Source: Wukongarchaeum sp048886645 (GTDB taxonomy: Archaea; Asgardarchaeota; Wukongarchaeia; Wukongarchaeales; Wukongarchaeaceae). Taken from it: a stretch of 32,207 nucleotides of DNA. The first letter of the stretch is position 1. The number at the start of each line of letters is the position of its first letter. The stretch covers positions 1 to 32,207 of the forward strand of contig JBHLKN010000014.1 in assembly GCA_048886645.1 (NCBI GenBank). Reading direction: 5' to 3'. The position numbers were made by a program, and so were the translations under genes. Shown piece after piece: positions 1 to 7,342 of this stretch. Below the pieces are notes generated by a model. That model was not told the DNA's origin. It saw only the letters and a program-made list of their open reading frames with translations, and did not search any database.

Positions 1-52
1 ATTTTTCAACAAAAAACCTCAAAATCAGCAAAATTTCATTTATTTCTAAAAA

Positions 53-850
53 CTAACTGATAACCCTGTTTTCATGCGTATAGATATTAAAACGATTCCC
101 CCTCACAAAACAAATAAGGGTAACCCCTGAACGCTCAGCAAAAATTACGCCCGAATTTAAAGGCGCGCTCAAAGAAGCTACAATAGGAATCCCCGCCCTA
201 GCCGCCTTAAGAACCATCTCAGCGCTCATCCTCCCCGTACTAAAAATTACAGTCCTCGAAAAATCTACTCCTTTTAAAGCACAAATCCCGATAACCTTAT
301 CCACTGCATTATGCCTACCAACATCCTCAACACATGCAATAATATCCCCATTCAAAGCAAAAACCCCAGCCCCATGAGTCCCTCCAGTACGTTTAAAAAG
401 AACAGTATTTTCAGCCAACAAATTACGCATTTTTAAAACATCCTCCCCCAAAACCTCTGCATCAGACACCACTAAAGGTTTATCCAAACTATCAAGAAGC
501 TTCAAATAATCACTACTCGACCCACAAGCCGTTGTAATAAGCCTCAAAACCCGCGAGGCCTTAGCACGCACAGAACCCTCCTTAATCGATAAATAAACAT
601 TATTATCCTCAACCCTCACATCTAAAACATCACTAACCGACTTAACAACCCCCTCAGAAAGAAGATGCCCCACACCCAACTCCCCAATAAACTCCGGCAA
701 AGCGAGAAGCGTAACAAAATGCTCCCCTCCAACAAAAATATTAACAGGAACCTCAACAGCCACTTCATCCAAAACCTTTCTTTTCTCCCCTGTCCGAAAA
801 TTAAACCTAACGACTTTCACAGAAACAGTAAGCGAAAGAGTTTTACTCAT
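53..850 (-). CDS. fdhD: FdhD-family sulfur carrier/sulfurtransferase for formate dehydrogenase
   Basis: FdhD passes sulfur from a cysteine desulfurase to the molybdenum or tungsten cofactor of formate dehydrogenases. The 265-residue protein has the family's second-half blocks: RTGGTHGAG near 154-162, EDVGRHNAVDKVIG near 175-188, STGRMSAEM near 204-212, the SAP motif near 228-230 and a closing FNIYTHENRV. The ATG at 850 follows GAGGGTGA on the minus strand, a good Shine-Dalgarno site. In E. coli the active site is a CxxC pair; here the matching place reads ACGSSSDY, so Cys109 is kept and the second Cys is Ser112. Single-Cys forms could still carry a persulfide, but this is inference. No formate dehydrogenase gene lies in the window. 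The family call is secure. Confidence 0.93.
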   Translation of the reverse strand: MSKTLSLTVSVKVVRFNFRTGEKRKVLDEVAVEVPVNIFVGGEHFVTLLALPEFIGELGVGHLLSEGVVKSVSDVLDVRVEDNNVYLSIKEGSVRAKASRVLRLITTACGSSSDYLKLLDSLDKPLVVSDAEVLGEDVLKMRNLLAENTVLFKRTGGTHGAGVFALNGDIIACVEDVGRHNAVDKVIGICALKGVDFSRTVIFSTGRMSAEMVLKAARAGIPIVASLSAPLNSGVIFAERSGVTLICFVRGNRFNIYTHENRVIS

Positions 851-1180
851 AATTCACCCTCTAAAAAACCTTATAAAAAAACAAAAACATCCCTCCATTA
901 AAATATCTTCGTATAAACTGTGAAAAAATAGTAGAAGTAAAAGGGGGAGGGAGGGCGCACCTGGAAATAAAAATCCGCCTATAAAGCATCAACTAGGTGC
1001 GCCATGACAAGTAATATAATGTTAAATATAAAAGTTTTATGGTATCCTTCTTCGCTATTACGAAGAGCATTCCTGAAAATAAAGCACAAACTTCGAGTTT
1101 CGGCGTTTTAACAACCTATTTAAATCGTTCAAATACTTTACTACAACTTACACCAGTTTACAACCTAGCCCCTTTAAGCA
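851..1180. other. Noncoding stretch with a long hairpin
   Basis: This 330-bp gap lies between the start of fdhD and the 3' end of panB, both on the minus strand. I see no credible gene in it. It holds a G-rich tract (about 941-955), an 11-bp inverted repeat at 954-964/993-1003 (listed separately), and a small 5-bp hairpin (CTTCG/CGAAG) around 1051-1066. A TATA-like TTTAAA near 1120 is seen but cannot be tied to a gene. Confidence 0.5.
954..1003. repeat. 11-bp inverted repeat, possible structured RNA
   Basis: GGCGCACCTGG at 954-964 pairs with CTAGGTGCGCC at 993-1003: ten Watson-Crick pairs and one G-U, around a 28-nt AT-rich loop. It is GC-rich in an AT-rich noncoding gap, which in such genomes often marks a structured RNA. 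It is too short for a tRNA, lacks a T-arm, and no T-run follows, so it is not a clear terminator. It could also be a relic of a small hairpin element. Function unknown. Confidence 0.4.
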
Positions 1181-2026
1181 TCATTCCAAAAGCTTTTTTG
1201 CCTCTTCTTCCGGCATCTCATAACTATGCTTCTCATTCGGAAAACTCCCCTCCAACACCTCCTCTTTATACTTCGAAACCGCTTTTTTTATCTCCTCCTT
1301 CAAATTAGTATACCTCTTGGCAAATCTCGGTAAAAACCTCTCAAACAAACCTAACATATCATGCAAAACAAGCACCTGACCATCACAATAAACCCCCGCT
1401 CCAATCCCAATAGTAGGTACCTTTAACTCCTCTGTAATAATCTTCCCAACCTGCCACGGAACACTCTCAACCACCACCGCAAAAGCCCCCGCTTCTTCTT
1501 GCCTCTTCGCCTCCTCTATAACCTCCCTAGCCGCTTCCACAGTCCTACCTTGCACCTTAAAACCACCCAAAGCATGAATCCGCTGAGGCGTCAAACCCAC
1601 ATGCCCCATAACAGGAATACCCGCATCAGAAATCGCCCTTATAACCCTATCAGTAACCTGGCCCGCCTCCACCTTAACCGCCTCAGCACCCCCTTCCTTA
1701 ACAAACCTCCCCGCATTCTCTATCGCCTTCTCCTCACTAACATTAAAAGACATAAACGGCATATCCCCCACAAGAAGCGCCCGCTTAACCCCCCTCCTAA
1801 CCGCTTGACAATGCCTCAAACAATCCTCCATCGTAACAGGAAGCGTAGTATCATAACCCAAAACAACCATCCCCAAAGTATCCCCCACAAGAACAATATC
1901 TACACCAACCTCATCCAAAATCAACCCCGTAGGATAATCATAAGCAGTCAACATCACAATCTTCCTCCCCACCCTCTTCATCTCCTGCAAACTCAAAACA
2001 GTAACCTTCTCCTCAGAAAAACTCAC
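1181..2026 (-). CDS. panB: 3-methyl-2-oxobutanoate hydroxymethyltransferase (PanB)
   Basis: PanB adds a hydroxymethyl group from a folate- or pterin-bound C1 unit to ketoisovalerate, giving ketopantoate for CoA synthesis. Family motifs are clear: MLTAYDYPTG, DIVLVGDTLGMVVLGYDTTLPVT (metal-binding Asp), LLVGDMPFMSF, VKVEAG, VMGHVGLTPQ, VVESVPW (catalytic Glu region) and IGIGAG. The frame stays open to 2083, giving a hydrophobic 19-residue front end that looks like a signal peptide; PanB is cytosolic, so I start at the GTG at 2026, just behind GGATGGTG (GTG 2032 is the alternative). That gives about 281 residues, close to bacterial PanB. The TIM-barrel gene at 2142 is divergent and shares the promoter region. 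Confidence 0.93.
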   Translation of the reverse strand: MSFSEEKVTVLSLQEMKRVGRKIVMLTAYDYPTGLILDEVGVDIVLVGDTLGMVVLGYDTTLPVTMEDCLRHCQAVRRGVKRALLVGDMPFMSFNVSEEKAIENAGRFVKEGGAEAVKVEAGQVTDRVIRAISDAGIPVMGHVGLTPQRIHALGGFKVQGRTVEAAREVIEEAKRQEEAGAFAVVVESVPWQVGKIITEELKVPTIGIGAGVYCDGQVLVLHDMLGLFERFLPRFAKRYTNLKEEIKKAVSKYKEEVLEGSFPNEKHSYEMPEEEAKKLLE

Positions 2027-2141
2027 AACCACACACCATCCAAAAAAACAAACTAAAATTCTCAACCAACCAGTTAAAGACATTTTCTACTTCTTTTGAA
2101 ATCTTTTTAATATTAATTCACAAGAGTATTTAAAAAAGAGG

Positions 2142-2924
2142 ATGCAAAACTTGAAACCCTTCCAAGAACACTCACAAACACCCCTCATAAAAGTAGGAAA
2201 AACCATTCTCCCAAGCGTCCTAATCGGCACATCACCCTTTTTCGGCGCAGGACAATTCAAAGAAAAAGCCTATCTCTACCGAGAAAAATTCCTCAACTAC
2301 CCAGAAAAAATGGCCGAAATATTCATAGAAGCCGTAAAACTCGGAGCCCCAGCAGTACAACTAATACCCTTCCCAACAATAGTCGAAGCACTAGAAATAG
2401 CAAGAAAAGAAACAAACATAAAAATAGCAATAGTAGGTTCCCTACTACCGAACAATATTAAAGAAAGCTTAGAAATCCTAGCATCACTAGACCCCCAAGC
2501 TATCATGATACATGGAGCCATCACCGACAAAAGAAACCCCCTCCTCCTAAAAAAATGGATCAACAAAATAAAAGAAACAGGAGTACCCCCTGGAGTAGTC
2601 AGCCACGAACCTGCAAAAACCCTCCCATGGCTAGACAAAAACCACGAAGAACTAAACTACGAACTTATAATGCTACCAATAAACATTTCTGGCTACATAA
2701 CAGGAAAAGACACTAAAAAAGTACTACAATGGGTCGAAAAAACAAAAAAAACAGTCATAGCAATGAAAACCCTAGTAGAATCCAACACAACCATAAAAGA
2801 AGCCCTAAGATACTCCATAATGCAAAAAAACGTAAAAGCAATAGCAGTAGGAATAACAAGTAAAAACGAAGCCAAAGAAACCCTAACAAGCCTAAAAACA
2901 CTCTTCGAAGAAAAACAAAAATAG
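2142..2924 (+). CDS. TIM-barrel protein, aldo/keto-reductase-like, function unknown
   Basis: I do not recognise this 260-residue gene with confidence. It looks like an alpha/beta barrel: LPSVLIGTSPFFGAGQF near the start, VQLIPFPTIVEALEIA, IAIVGSLLP, AIMIHGA, VVSHEP, then ELIMLPIN and VIAMKTLVE. The last stretch, with EALRYSIMQKNVKAIAVGITSKNEAKETL, resembles the C-terminal half of aldo/keto reductases, where a similar segment holds a cofactor phosphate. No full catalytic tetrad could be assigned. The start is unsure: ATG 2142 sits directly against an AGAGG, too close for normal initiation unless the message is leaderless, while TTG 2151 has better spacing. It is divergent from panB, which may point to CoA or C1 metabolism, but that is only context. 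Confidence 0.6.
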   Translation: MQNLKPFQEHSQTPLIKVGKTILPSVLIGTSPFFGAGQFKEKAYLYREKFLNYPEKMAEIFIEAVKLGAPAVQLIPFPTIVEALEIARKETNIKIAIVGSLLPNNIKESLEILASLDPQAIMIHGAITDKRNPLLLKKWINKIKETGVPPGVVSHEPAKTLPWLDKNHEELNYELIMLPINISGYITGKDTKKVLQWVEKTKKTVIAMKTLVESNTTIKEALRYSIMQKNVKAIAVGITSKNEAKETLTSLKTLFEEKQK

Positions 2925-3045
2925 CGAAAATCTGCATTAAAAAAGAAAAAAACAAGAAAAAATGAAAAATAACAATAGGGGGCAGGAGACCCTACCAGTG
3001 CAACAAAACACCAGAGGACACCGCCCAACCCCAAACCAACCGAAT

Positions 3046-3051
3046 AAAAAA
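3046..3051 (-). terminator. Oligo-T stop signal after alba
   Basis: Six T residues on the minus strand, 11 nt past the alba stop codon. Archaeal RNA polymerase commonly stops at such U-runs without a hairpin. Confidence 0.4.
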
Positions 3052-3061
3052 GCTCCAGCAT

Positions 3062-3423
3062 CTAAGATTTCTTTCCAAGCGTTATGGTAATCGCCGATAC
3101 ATTACTTTTCCTATTCTCATTCTCTACAACTTCTGTACCGATCTCAATATTCTTCACTTCAAACTCCGTCAAAAACCTGTTGCGCGTAATCTCTGCAACA
3201 TCTACAGCATGTGAAATAGCTCTGCCACGCGCCTTCAAAATCACCGTTTCATTGCCTTGCATATGGAGCTGTAATGCAGCCATTATGCACTATGCAGCAT
3301 TTCTGCATAGTTTAACATAGTTCACTCTGTACCTACTTCTAGCACCCAAAAGGTGGAAGTAAGTTTTACAGGCTTGTTGCCAATGAAAACGATGTTGTCG
3401 GCACTGCTTTCTCTTTTTGCCAT
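3062..3423 (-). CDS. albA: DNA/RNA-binding protein Alba, reading frame interrupted by 71 extra nt
   Basis: Alba is the small dimeric nucleic-acid-binding protein of archaeal chromatin. The first part, from ATG 3423, reads MAKRESSADNIVFIGNKPV and has a strong GGAGGT site (3432-3437) 8 nt upstream. The second part, 3062-3283, reads from MAALQLHMQGNETV through KARGRAISHAVDVAEITRNRF to ITLGKKS, an intact Alba core and C-terminus. Between them the frame runs into TGA (after codon 33), and the second frame meets TAG just upstream of MAALQ. Removing 3325-3365 and 3286-3315 joins GTA-A, TG-AAC-TAT-G and TA-ATG to encode PVMNYVMAAL, the family's signature, giving 96 residues, the usual Alba length. 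The flanking sequence shows no decay. Whether RNA is spliced, the hairpins are bypassed, or the gene is newly broken cannot be told from sequence. Confidence 0.85.
3286..3315 (-). other. Candidate 30-nt intron-like hairpin in alba
   Basis: This 30-nt segment is mostly one hairpin: ACTATGCAG pairs perfectly with CTGCATAGT (9 bp) over a 5-nt loop. Its removal joins AACTATG to TAATGGCT and gives N-Y-V-M-A in frame. The cut could move by one base without changing the product. I could not fit a canonical two-bulge, four-pair splice motif here. Confidence 0.5.
3325..3365 (-). other. Candidate 41-nt intron-like hairpin in alba
   Basis: This 41-nt segment folds on itself: ACTTACTTC pairs with GAAGTAGGT (9 bp, one G-U), then a 3-nt bulge CTA, then CACC/GGTG around a T-rich loop. 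Its removal joins CCTGTAA to TGAAC, restoring P-V-M-N. In addition, CTGTAA upstream of both inserts is complementary to TTACAG downstream of both, so the whole interrupted region is bracketed by pairing sequences. Confidence 0.5.
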
Positions 3424-3424
3424 G

Positions 3425-3506
3425 TTAACATACCTCCATTTTTGTTTTTTCGAGTTTTTGAATTAACATATTTCCATTTTTGGGTTTTTGTTTTTTCGAG
3501 TTTTTG
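3425..3506 (-). repeat. Imperfect direct repeat of the alba leader
   Basis: The leader with the ribosome site (3425-3460) is repeated at 3463-3506. The copies share TTAACATA, CCATTTTT and TTTTTTCGAGTTTTTG; the distal copy has 8 extra bases and has GGAAAT in place of GGAGGT, so it lacks a working ribosome site. It looks like a local duplication of the promoter/leader. Confidence 0.6.
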
Positions 3507-3677
3507 TTTTTTGTGTTCGCGTTTGTTCTTATTTGTGTATTTTTATATTGTTTATGAATATTTTGCTTGTTATTTTTTGATTTTTCTGTTTTTAAGCTTT
3601 TTGCGTCTAAAAATAGTTTTTAAATATTTAATTTTTAATTTAAAGCCTTTATCTTTCTATTTATGCTTCTATTCTGT

Positions 3678-4595
3678 TTATTTTTCTGTTTGTTTTGCTA
3701 GATATTTTATTACGTCTTTTTTAATTAGAGTTCCTAGGAGCTTTTTTTTGTTTTCGTTCATGATGGGTAGTCCGTCTAAGTCTTCTGAAAGCATTGTTTT
3801 TATTGCTTTTTTTGTGCTTTTGTTTTGGGTAAATATTTCGGGTATGTGTATTGCCATGTGTTCTGCGAGGGGTGTGATTGTCTCTCTTACTTGTATCTTT
3901 GTGCGAGGTTCTTCTCTTCCCTCTATGCTTCTCACTGGTGCTATTGATTCCTCTTTTTTTATTGATAACTGGGATATGCTTTCAATTTCGAAAAGCATAC
4001 CACTTGCTGTTATTAGTCCCCAAGGTTCGTTTTTTGCTTCGAAAACAACGAGACAATCTGTATCAAGTTCTTGAGTAGTCTGTATGACGTGGGCTATGGT
4101 TGAATATTTTTGAATTATTCTTTTTTCGGCATCTTTAGGTAAGATGTTTTTTACAGGGGTTGAAAGTAAGGGGTTGTCCAAAACGGCTCTTAAGATATCT
4201 TCTGCCGTGATTATGCCTAAAATCTCGTCTTTTTCTTCGACTAGTATCCCGTCTATGAATGGGGTTTTTGATGAAAGTGTTTTAATAACATCTAATAGGG
4301 GGGTTTGTGGTGGGATTGTTGGCACTTTTTCTGCTATTAGTTCAACATATTTTGAAGGGAGCATAGTCCCTCTCTCTTTCCAAAAATGCCCAAGGTTTAT
4401 TATATTCTTAAAAAAGATTTTTGGCGTGATTAGCCCTGTAACCTTCTCATTCCTATCAATTATTATCGCGTTTTTTTCCCTTGTTTTTAGAAGCATGTTT
4501 ATTAGATGTGATAAGGGCATATCCCTTTCTACTACGGGCACATTTTGGTTCATAATATCTGTTGCATGTAAAAGAAAAGAAGTCTCTTTCCCCAT
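3678..4595 (-). CDS. Protein with four CBS domains
   Basis: About 305 residues made almost wholly of four CBS modules in two Bateman pairs. The repeating signature is a stretch before a Pro or Val, then DGI/DCL plus V(E/F)..N/D.. and (L/I)GLIT or (L/I)LGIIT, then a helix. Examples are IIIDRNEKVTGLITPKIFF, ILVEEKDEILGIITAEDIL, LVVFEAKNEPWGLITASGML and LPIMNENKKKLLGTLIKKDVI. CBS pairs usually bind adenosine nucleotides or S-adenosylmethionine and act as energy or ligand sensors. No effector domain is attached, so the partner is unknown. I chose ATG 4595, which has GGTGA six nt upstream; TTG 4607 and GTG 4604 are open alternatives. The next upstream gene, a nucleotidyltransferase, is on the same strand about 140 bp away. 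Confidence 0.9.
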   Translation of the reverse strand: MGKETSFLLHATDIMNQNVPVVERDMPLSHLINMLLKTREKNAIIIDRNEKVTGLITPKIFFKNIINLGHFWKERGTMLPSKYVELIAEKVPTIPPQTPLLDVIKTLSSKTPFIDGILVEEKDEILGIITAEDILRAVLDNPLLSTPVKNILPKDAEKRIIQKYSTIAHVIQTTQELDTDCLVVFEAKNEPWGLITASGMLFEIESISQLSIKKEESIAPVRSIEGREEPRTKIQVRETITPLAEHMAIHIPEIFTQNKSTKKAIKTMLSEDLDGLPIMNENKKKLLGTLIKKDVIKYLAKQTEK

Positions 4596-4732
4596 ATTTT
4601 TCACCAATTTATTTTCAAATTTGGTTTAGATTGTTTTGTGTGCTTTTGGCGGTTTTTTATATCTTTTCATTTTAGTTTCTTAAAATTTTTTAGGAAGTTT
4701 TAATCTGTGTTTTTTCTTTTTGCGTTTATTTT

Positions 4733-5731
4733 TTAAAAGAGGTAGGTGTGAAAGGCTTTTACTTCTTTTAACGTTGTTTCTGGGTGGATAATTGCATGTT
4801 TTACCTCTGAATTGGATGTTTGGGCGTGATCGCCGATTGTGCAAAATGGTCCTATGATGGAGTTTTTAAACCGAACGTTTTTTCCTATCCAAGAGGGGCC
4901 TATTATTGTTGTGTTTTCCTCAAAGTTCTGTGTTATGCCTTCTTTAATAAAGGTCCCTTGGTTTGGGGTAATAAATTCTCGAAGGTTCCATCTTTCCAAA
5001 ATTTTTCGGTTTGTTGTAAGCAGATCGTCAATCGTGTTGATGTTTTCTCGCCATCCAAAATTGTTAAGAATGATTCCTCTAACTGGTTTTTTTCCTTTTA
5101 TAAGTATTTTGAGTGTATCTGAGATATCTTGTTCTCCTTTTGGGGTTAAAGGGGTTTTTTTAAGATATGGTATTGTCTCTTTTGATATGATGTATGCGCC
5201 AGTGGTCAATAATTCTTTTTTAAGATCCCTTTTCTGGGTTGTAGTTGGGGGGACTAGTATTTTTGTTATAAATCCCTTTTCATTGAGTTTTACTCTTACT
5301 ATTCTAGTCTTTTTATCATGTTTTTTGTTGTCTATTTTCTCCGTGTAAAGTGTCAAAATGGCAGGTTCAGAATCTTCTATGAGGGGTTTAAGACTGCATG
5401 AGAAGAAGTTATCGCAATGCAAGACGAGAAATTTTTCTTCGAGGAAGGGTTCTGCTGTAAGAATGGCTGAAACTGTTCCTTGAAGAGTTTTTTGGTAGAT
5501 GATTATTATTTTTACATCGGATGGAAGTGGGTGTTTTTCGAGGTATTGTTTGATTTTTTTAGCTAGATGATGGGTTACAATTATTATCTCCCTTATACCA
5601 GCGTCCATCATGGCTTTTATCTGATGTTTTATCAAAGTACCCCCTGGAAGCATGAGGAGGGGTTTTGGGATTTTTAGCGTGATTGGTTCCATTCTTTTAC
5701 CTTTTCCTGCTGCTAGAATTAATCCTTTCAA
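4733..5731 (-). CDS. Sugar-phosphate nucleotidyltransferase with left-handed beta-helix tail
   Basis: A 332-residue enzyme of the GlmU/RmlA/GalU-like class, which joins a sugar 1-phosphate to an NTP, making NDP-sugars for glycans. The N-terminus has the nucleotide-binding signature LILAAGKGKRMEPITLKIPKPLL (residues 4-26), followed by DAGIREIIIVTHH and VLHCDNFFSC, which holds the metal-binding Asp of the family. PKGEQDISDTLKILI fits the sugar-binding part. From about residue 265 there are hexapeptide-like turns (TTIIGPSWIGKNVRFKNSIIGPFCTIGDHA), a short left-handed beta helix. It lacks a full GlmU acetyltransferase domain, so substrate is open (glucose, glucosamine or mannose class). Start is TTG 5731. 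Confidence 0.88.
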   Translation of the reverse strand: MKGLILAAGKGKRMEPITLKIPKPLLMLPGGTLIKHQIKAMMDAGIREIIIVTHHLAKKIKQYLEKHPLPSDVKIIIIYQKTLQGTVSAILTAEPFLEEKFLVLHCDNFFSCSLKPLIEDSEPAILTLYTEKIDNKKHDKKTRIVRVKLNEKGFITKILVPPTTTQKRDLKKELLTTGAYIISKETIPYLKKTPLTPKGEQDISDTLKILIKGKKPVRGIILNNFGWRENINTIDDLLTTNRKILERWNLREFITPNQGTFIKEGITQNFEENTTIIGPSWIGKNVRFKNSIIGPFCTIGDHAQTSNSEVKHAIIHPETTLKEVKAFHTYLF

Positions 5732-5785
5732 GGTTTATCTTGGCCTCTTTTTCCTTTTTGTTTAAAAATGTTAAAATAAACTAAT

Positions 5786-5816
5786 TCTTACTAATTTTTT
5801 GTTTATATTAGTAAGA
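5786..5816. promoter_or_regulatory. 10-bp inverted repeat before tldD
   Basis: TCTTACTAAT (5786-5795) and ATTAGTAAGA (5807-5816) form a perfect 10-bp inverted repeat with an 11-nt spacer. It sits between divergent genes, 15 bp before the tldD GTG. It also overlaps a TATA-like TTTATATTA and the GAGGG stretch, so it could be an operator or a leader hairpin that hides the ribosome site. Confidence 0.4.
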
Positions 5817-5830
5817 GGGTTTAAGGTGTT

Positions 5831-7285
5831 GTGATTGTTTTGGAGTTAGGTGAGTTGGAAGAGTTCGTGGATTTGGCTTTGGGGTATGGGGAGAAGTTAG
5901 GGGTGCCTTTTATTGAGGTACGTTTAGAGGATGATTCTGTAGGTGAGATTCATTTGGAAAAGGGGGAGGTTAAAGAGAGTAAAGCTTTGCGTGATATAGG
6001 TTTTGCTGTACGGGTTATTTACAACGGGGTTTCAGGTTTTACTTTTACTACGCGGTTGAAAAAGGATTCTGTGGAAAGAGTTGTTGAGAAAGCTTTTCAA
6101 GCGGCTAAAGTTGGGGATAAAATAACCGCTTTAAGGCTTCCCTTTGCAGATTATGAACCTGTAGTGGATAATCCTTCTATCCCTCCGATAAAGCAGCATC
6201 CAAAAGATGTTTCTTTTGAAGATAAGAAGGATATGGTGATGCGAGCACACGAATCGGCTGAAGATCATGGTAAAAGCGTGGCCTCTACCATCGTGAGGTA
6301 TGGTGAAGCATATGGTACAAAAATCGTGGCAAATTCTGAGGGTGCTAGGGTGAAGTGGGATCCTTGGACGGTGGAGATTGTTTGTATGGTTATTTCAAAG
6401 GAAGGTGAAGTTCTTGCGGATGCTTGGGATCGTCATGGTGGCTCTATTGGCTTGGAAATTTTTGAAGGGCGTTTTTCCCCTGAGCGGATGGGGGAAAATG
6501 CTGCAAAATGGGCTGGAGAAAAGCTTGTATCTAAGAGGGCTCCTGCGGGAAAACAAAGAGCAATTGTCGATAACAAGCTTACTGGTGTTTTAGCTCACGA
6601 ATCGTTTGGTCATCAAACCGAGGCAGATCTTATGATAAGCGGGGCTGTGGTCTTAAAGGATAGGATGGGGGAGAAGCTAGGCTCGGAGAATGTTACTATT
6701 GTAGATGAAGGTGTTTATGAGGGAGATAATGCTGATATTTATCAGGGATGGTGGTGTCCGTATGATGATGAAGGGGTCAGGACAGAAAAAGTAGTTATGT
6801 TAGATCAGGGTGTCCTCTCAAGTAGCTTAAATTCTAGAGGAACTGCGAAATGTATGGGAAATAAGCCTACAGGTAACGCTAGAGCGCTTGATTTTCGCTT
6901 TGAACCGATTGTGCGCATGAGGAACACCTACTTTACTCCTGGTGATTTGACTTTTGAAGAAGCACTGGAACTTCTTAAAGATGGAATTTATGCCATCGAT
7001 ACTTTTGGCGGCCAGGCAGGCTTTGATGGTACTTTCATGTTTAAGGCAATAAGAGGCTATCTTGTAAGAAAAGGCGAAATTGTGGAGCCTTTACGAGATG
7101 TAGCTATTGCCGGGAACATTTTAGATTTTCTAAAGAATGTGGAAGGGGCTACTCGTGATTTTGAGCTTAATGGCATATATTTTGGTGGGTGCGGTAAAGG
7201 CGGACAAAATGGTTTGTTTCTTGCAGATGGCGGTCCAAAACTTCTCTTAGGCGGTGATGGTGTCCAGTTTGGCGGAGAAATATGA
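5831..7285 (+). CDS. tldD: Metalloprotease TldD
   Basis: TldD is the zinc-bearing half of the TldD/TldE protease, which in bacteria trims modified peptides such as microcin B17 and in general degrades unfolded small peptides. The 484-residue length is typical. The zinc motif HESFGH is at residues 256-261, and a conserved Cys in GGCGKGG is at 454, matching the E. coli ligand pattern of two His plus a late Cys. Start is GTG 5831, close behind AAGGTG and GAGGG. The partner tldE follows 57 bp downstream on the same strand, and the two almost certainly form one operon. No substrate peptide gene can be seen nearby. Confidence 0.95.
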   Translation: MIVLELGELEEFVDLALGYGEKLGVPFIEVRLEDDSVGEIHLEKGEVKESKALRDIGFAVRVIYNGVSGFTFTTRLKKDSVERVVEKAFQAAKVGDKITALRLPFADYEPVVDNPSIPPIKQHPKDVSFEDKKDMVMRAHESAEDHGKSVASTIVRYGEAYGTKIVANSEGARVKWDPWTVEIVCMVISKEGEVLADAWDRHGGSIGLEIFEGRFSPERMGENAAKWAGEKLVSKRAPAGKQRAIVDNKLTGVLAHESFGHQTEADLMISGAVVLKDRMGEKLGSENVTIVDEGVYEGDNADIYQGWWCPYDDEGVRTEKVVMLDQGVLSSSLNSRGTAKCMGNKPTGNARALDFRFEPIVRMRNTYFTPGDLTFEEALELLKDGIYAIDTFGGQAGFDGTFMFKAIRGYLVRKGEIVEPLRDVAIAGNILDFLKNVEGATRDFELNGIYFGGCGKGGQNGLFLADGGPKLLLGGDGVQFGGEI

Positions 7286-7342
7286 TGAAAGGAGTGAAAA
7301 ATGAAACTGAAGGGAAAAATGAATATGATTTGGTGAGAAAAA

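Noticed and set aside
2027..2083. Signal peptide at the front of PanB
   Set aside because: The longest frame adds 19 hydrophobic residues, but PanB is cytosolic and GTG 2026 has a better ribosome site, so this is an artefact of frame extension.
2970..3040. GC-rich stretch with TAGGG/CCCTA as a small RNA
   Set aside because: Only a 5-bp stem with a 9-nt loop is seen; no box motifs or promoter support it.
3286..3365. Canonical bulge-helix-bulge intron motif in alba
   Set aside because: I tried the cut sites for both segments; no arrangement gave two 3-nt bulges spaced by four pairs. So I do not call them archaeal introns outright.
3442..4074. Long hydrophobic frames opposite the CBS gene and other + strand frames opposite real genes
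   Set aside because: They lie antisense to strongly conserved genes, have no ribosome sites and show low-complexity Phe/Ser-rich translations.
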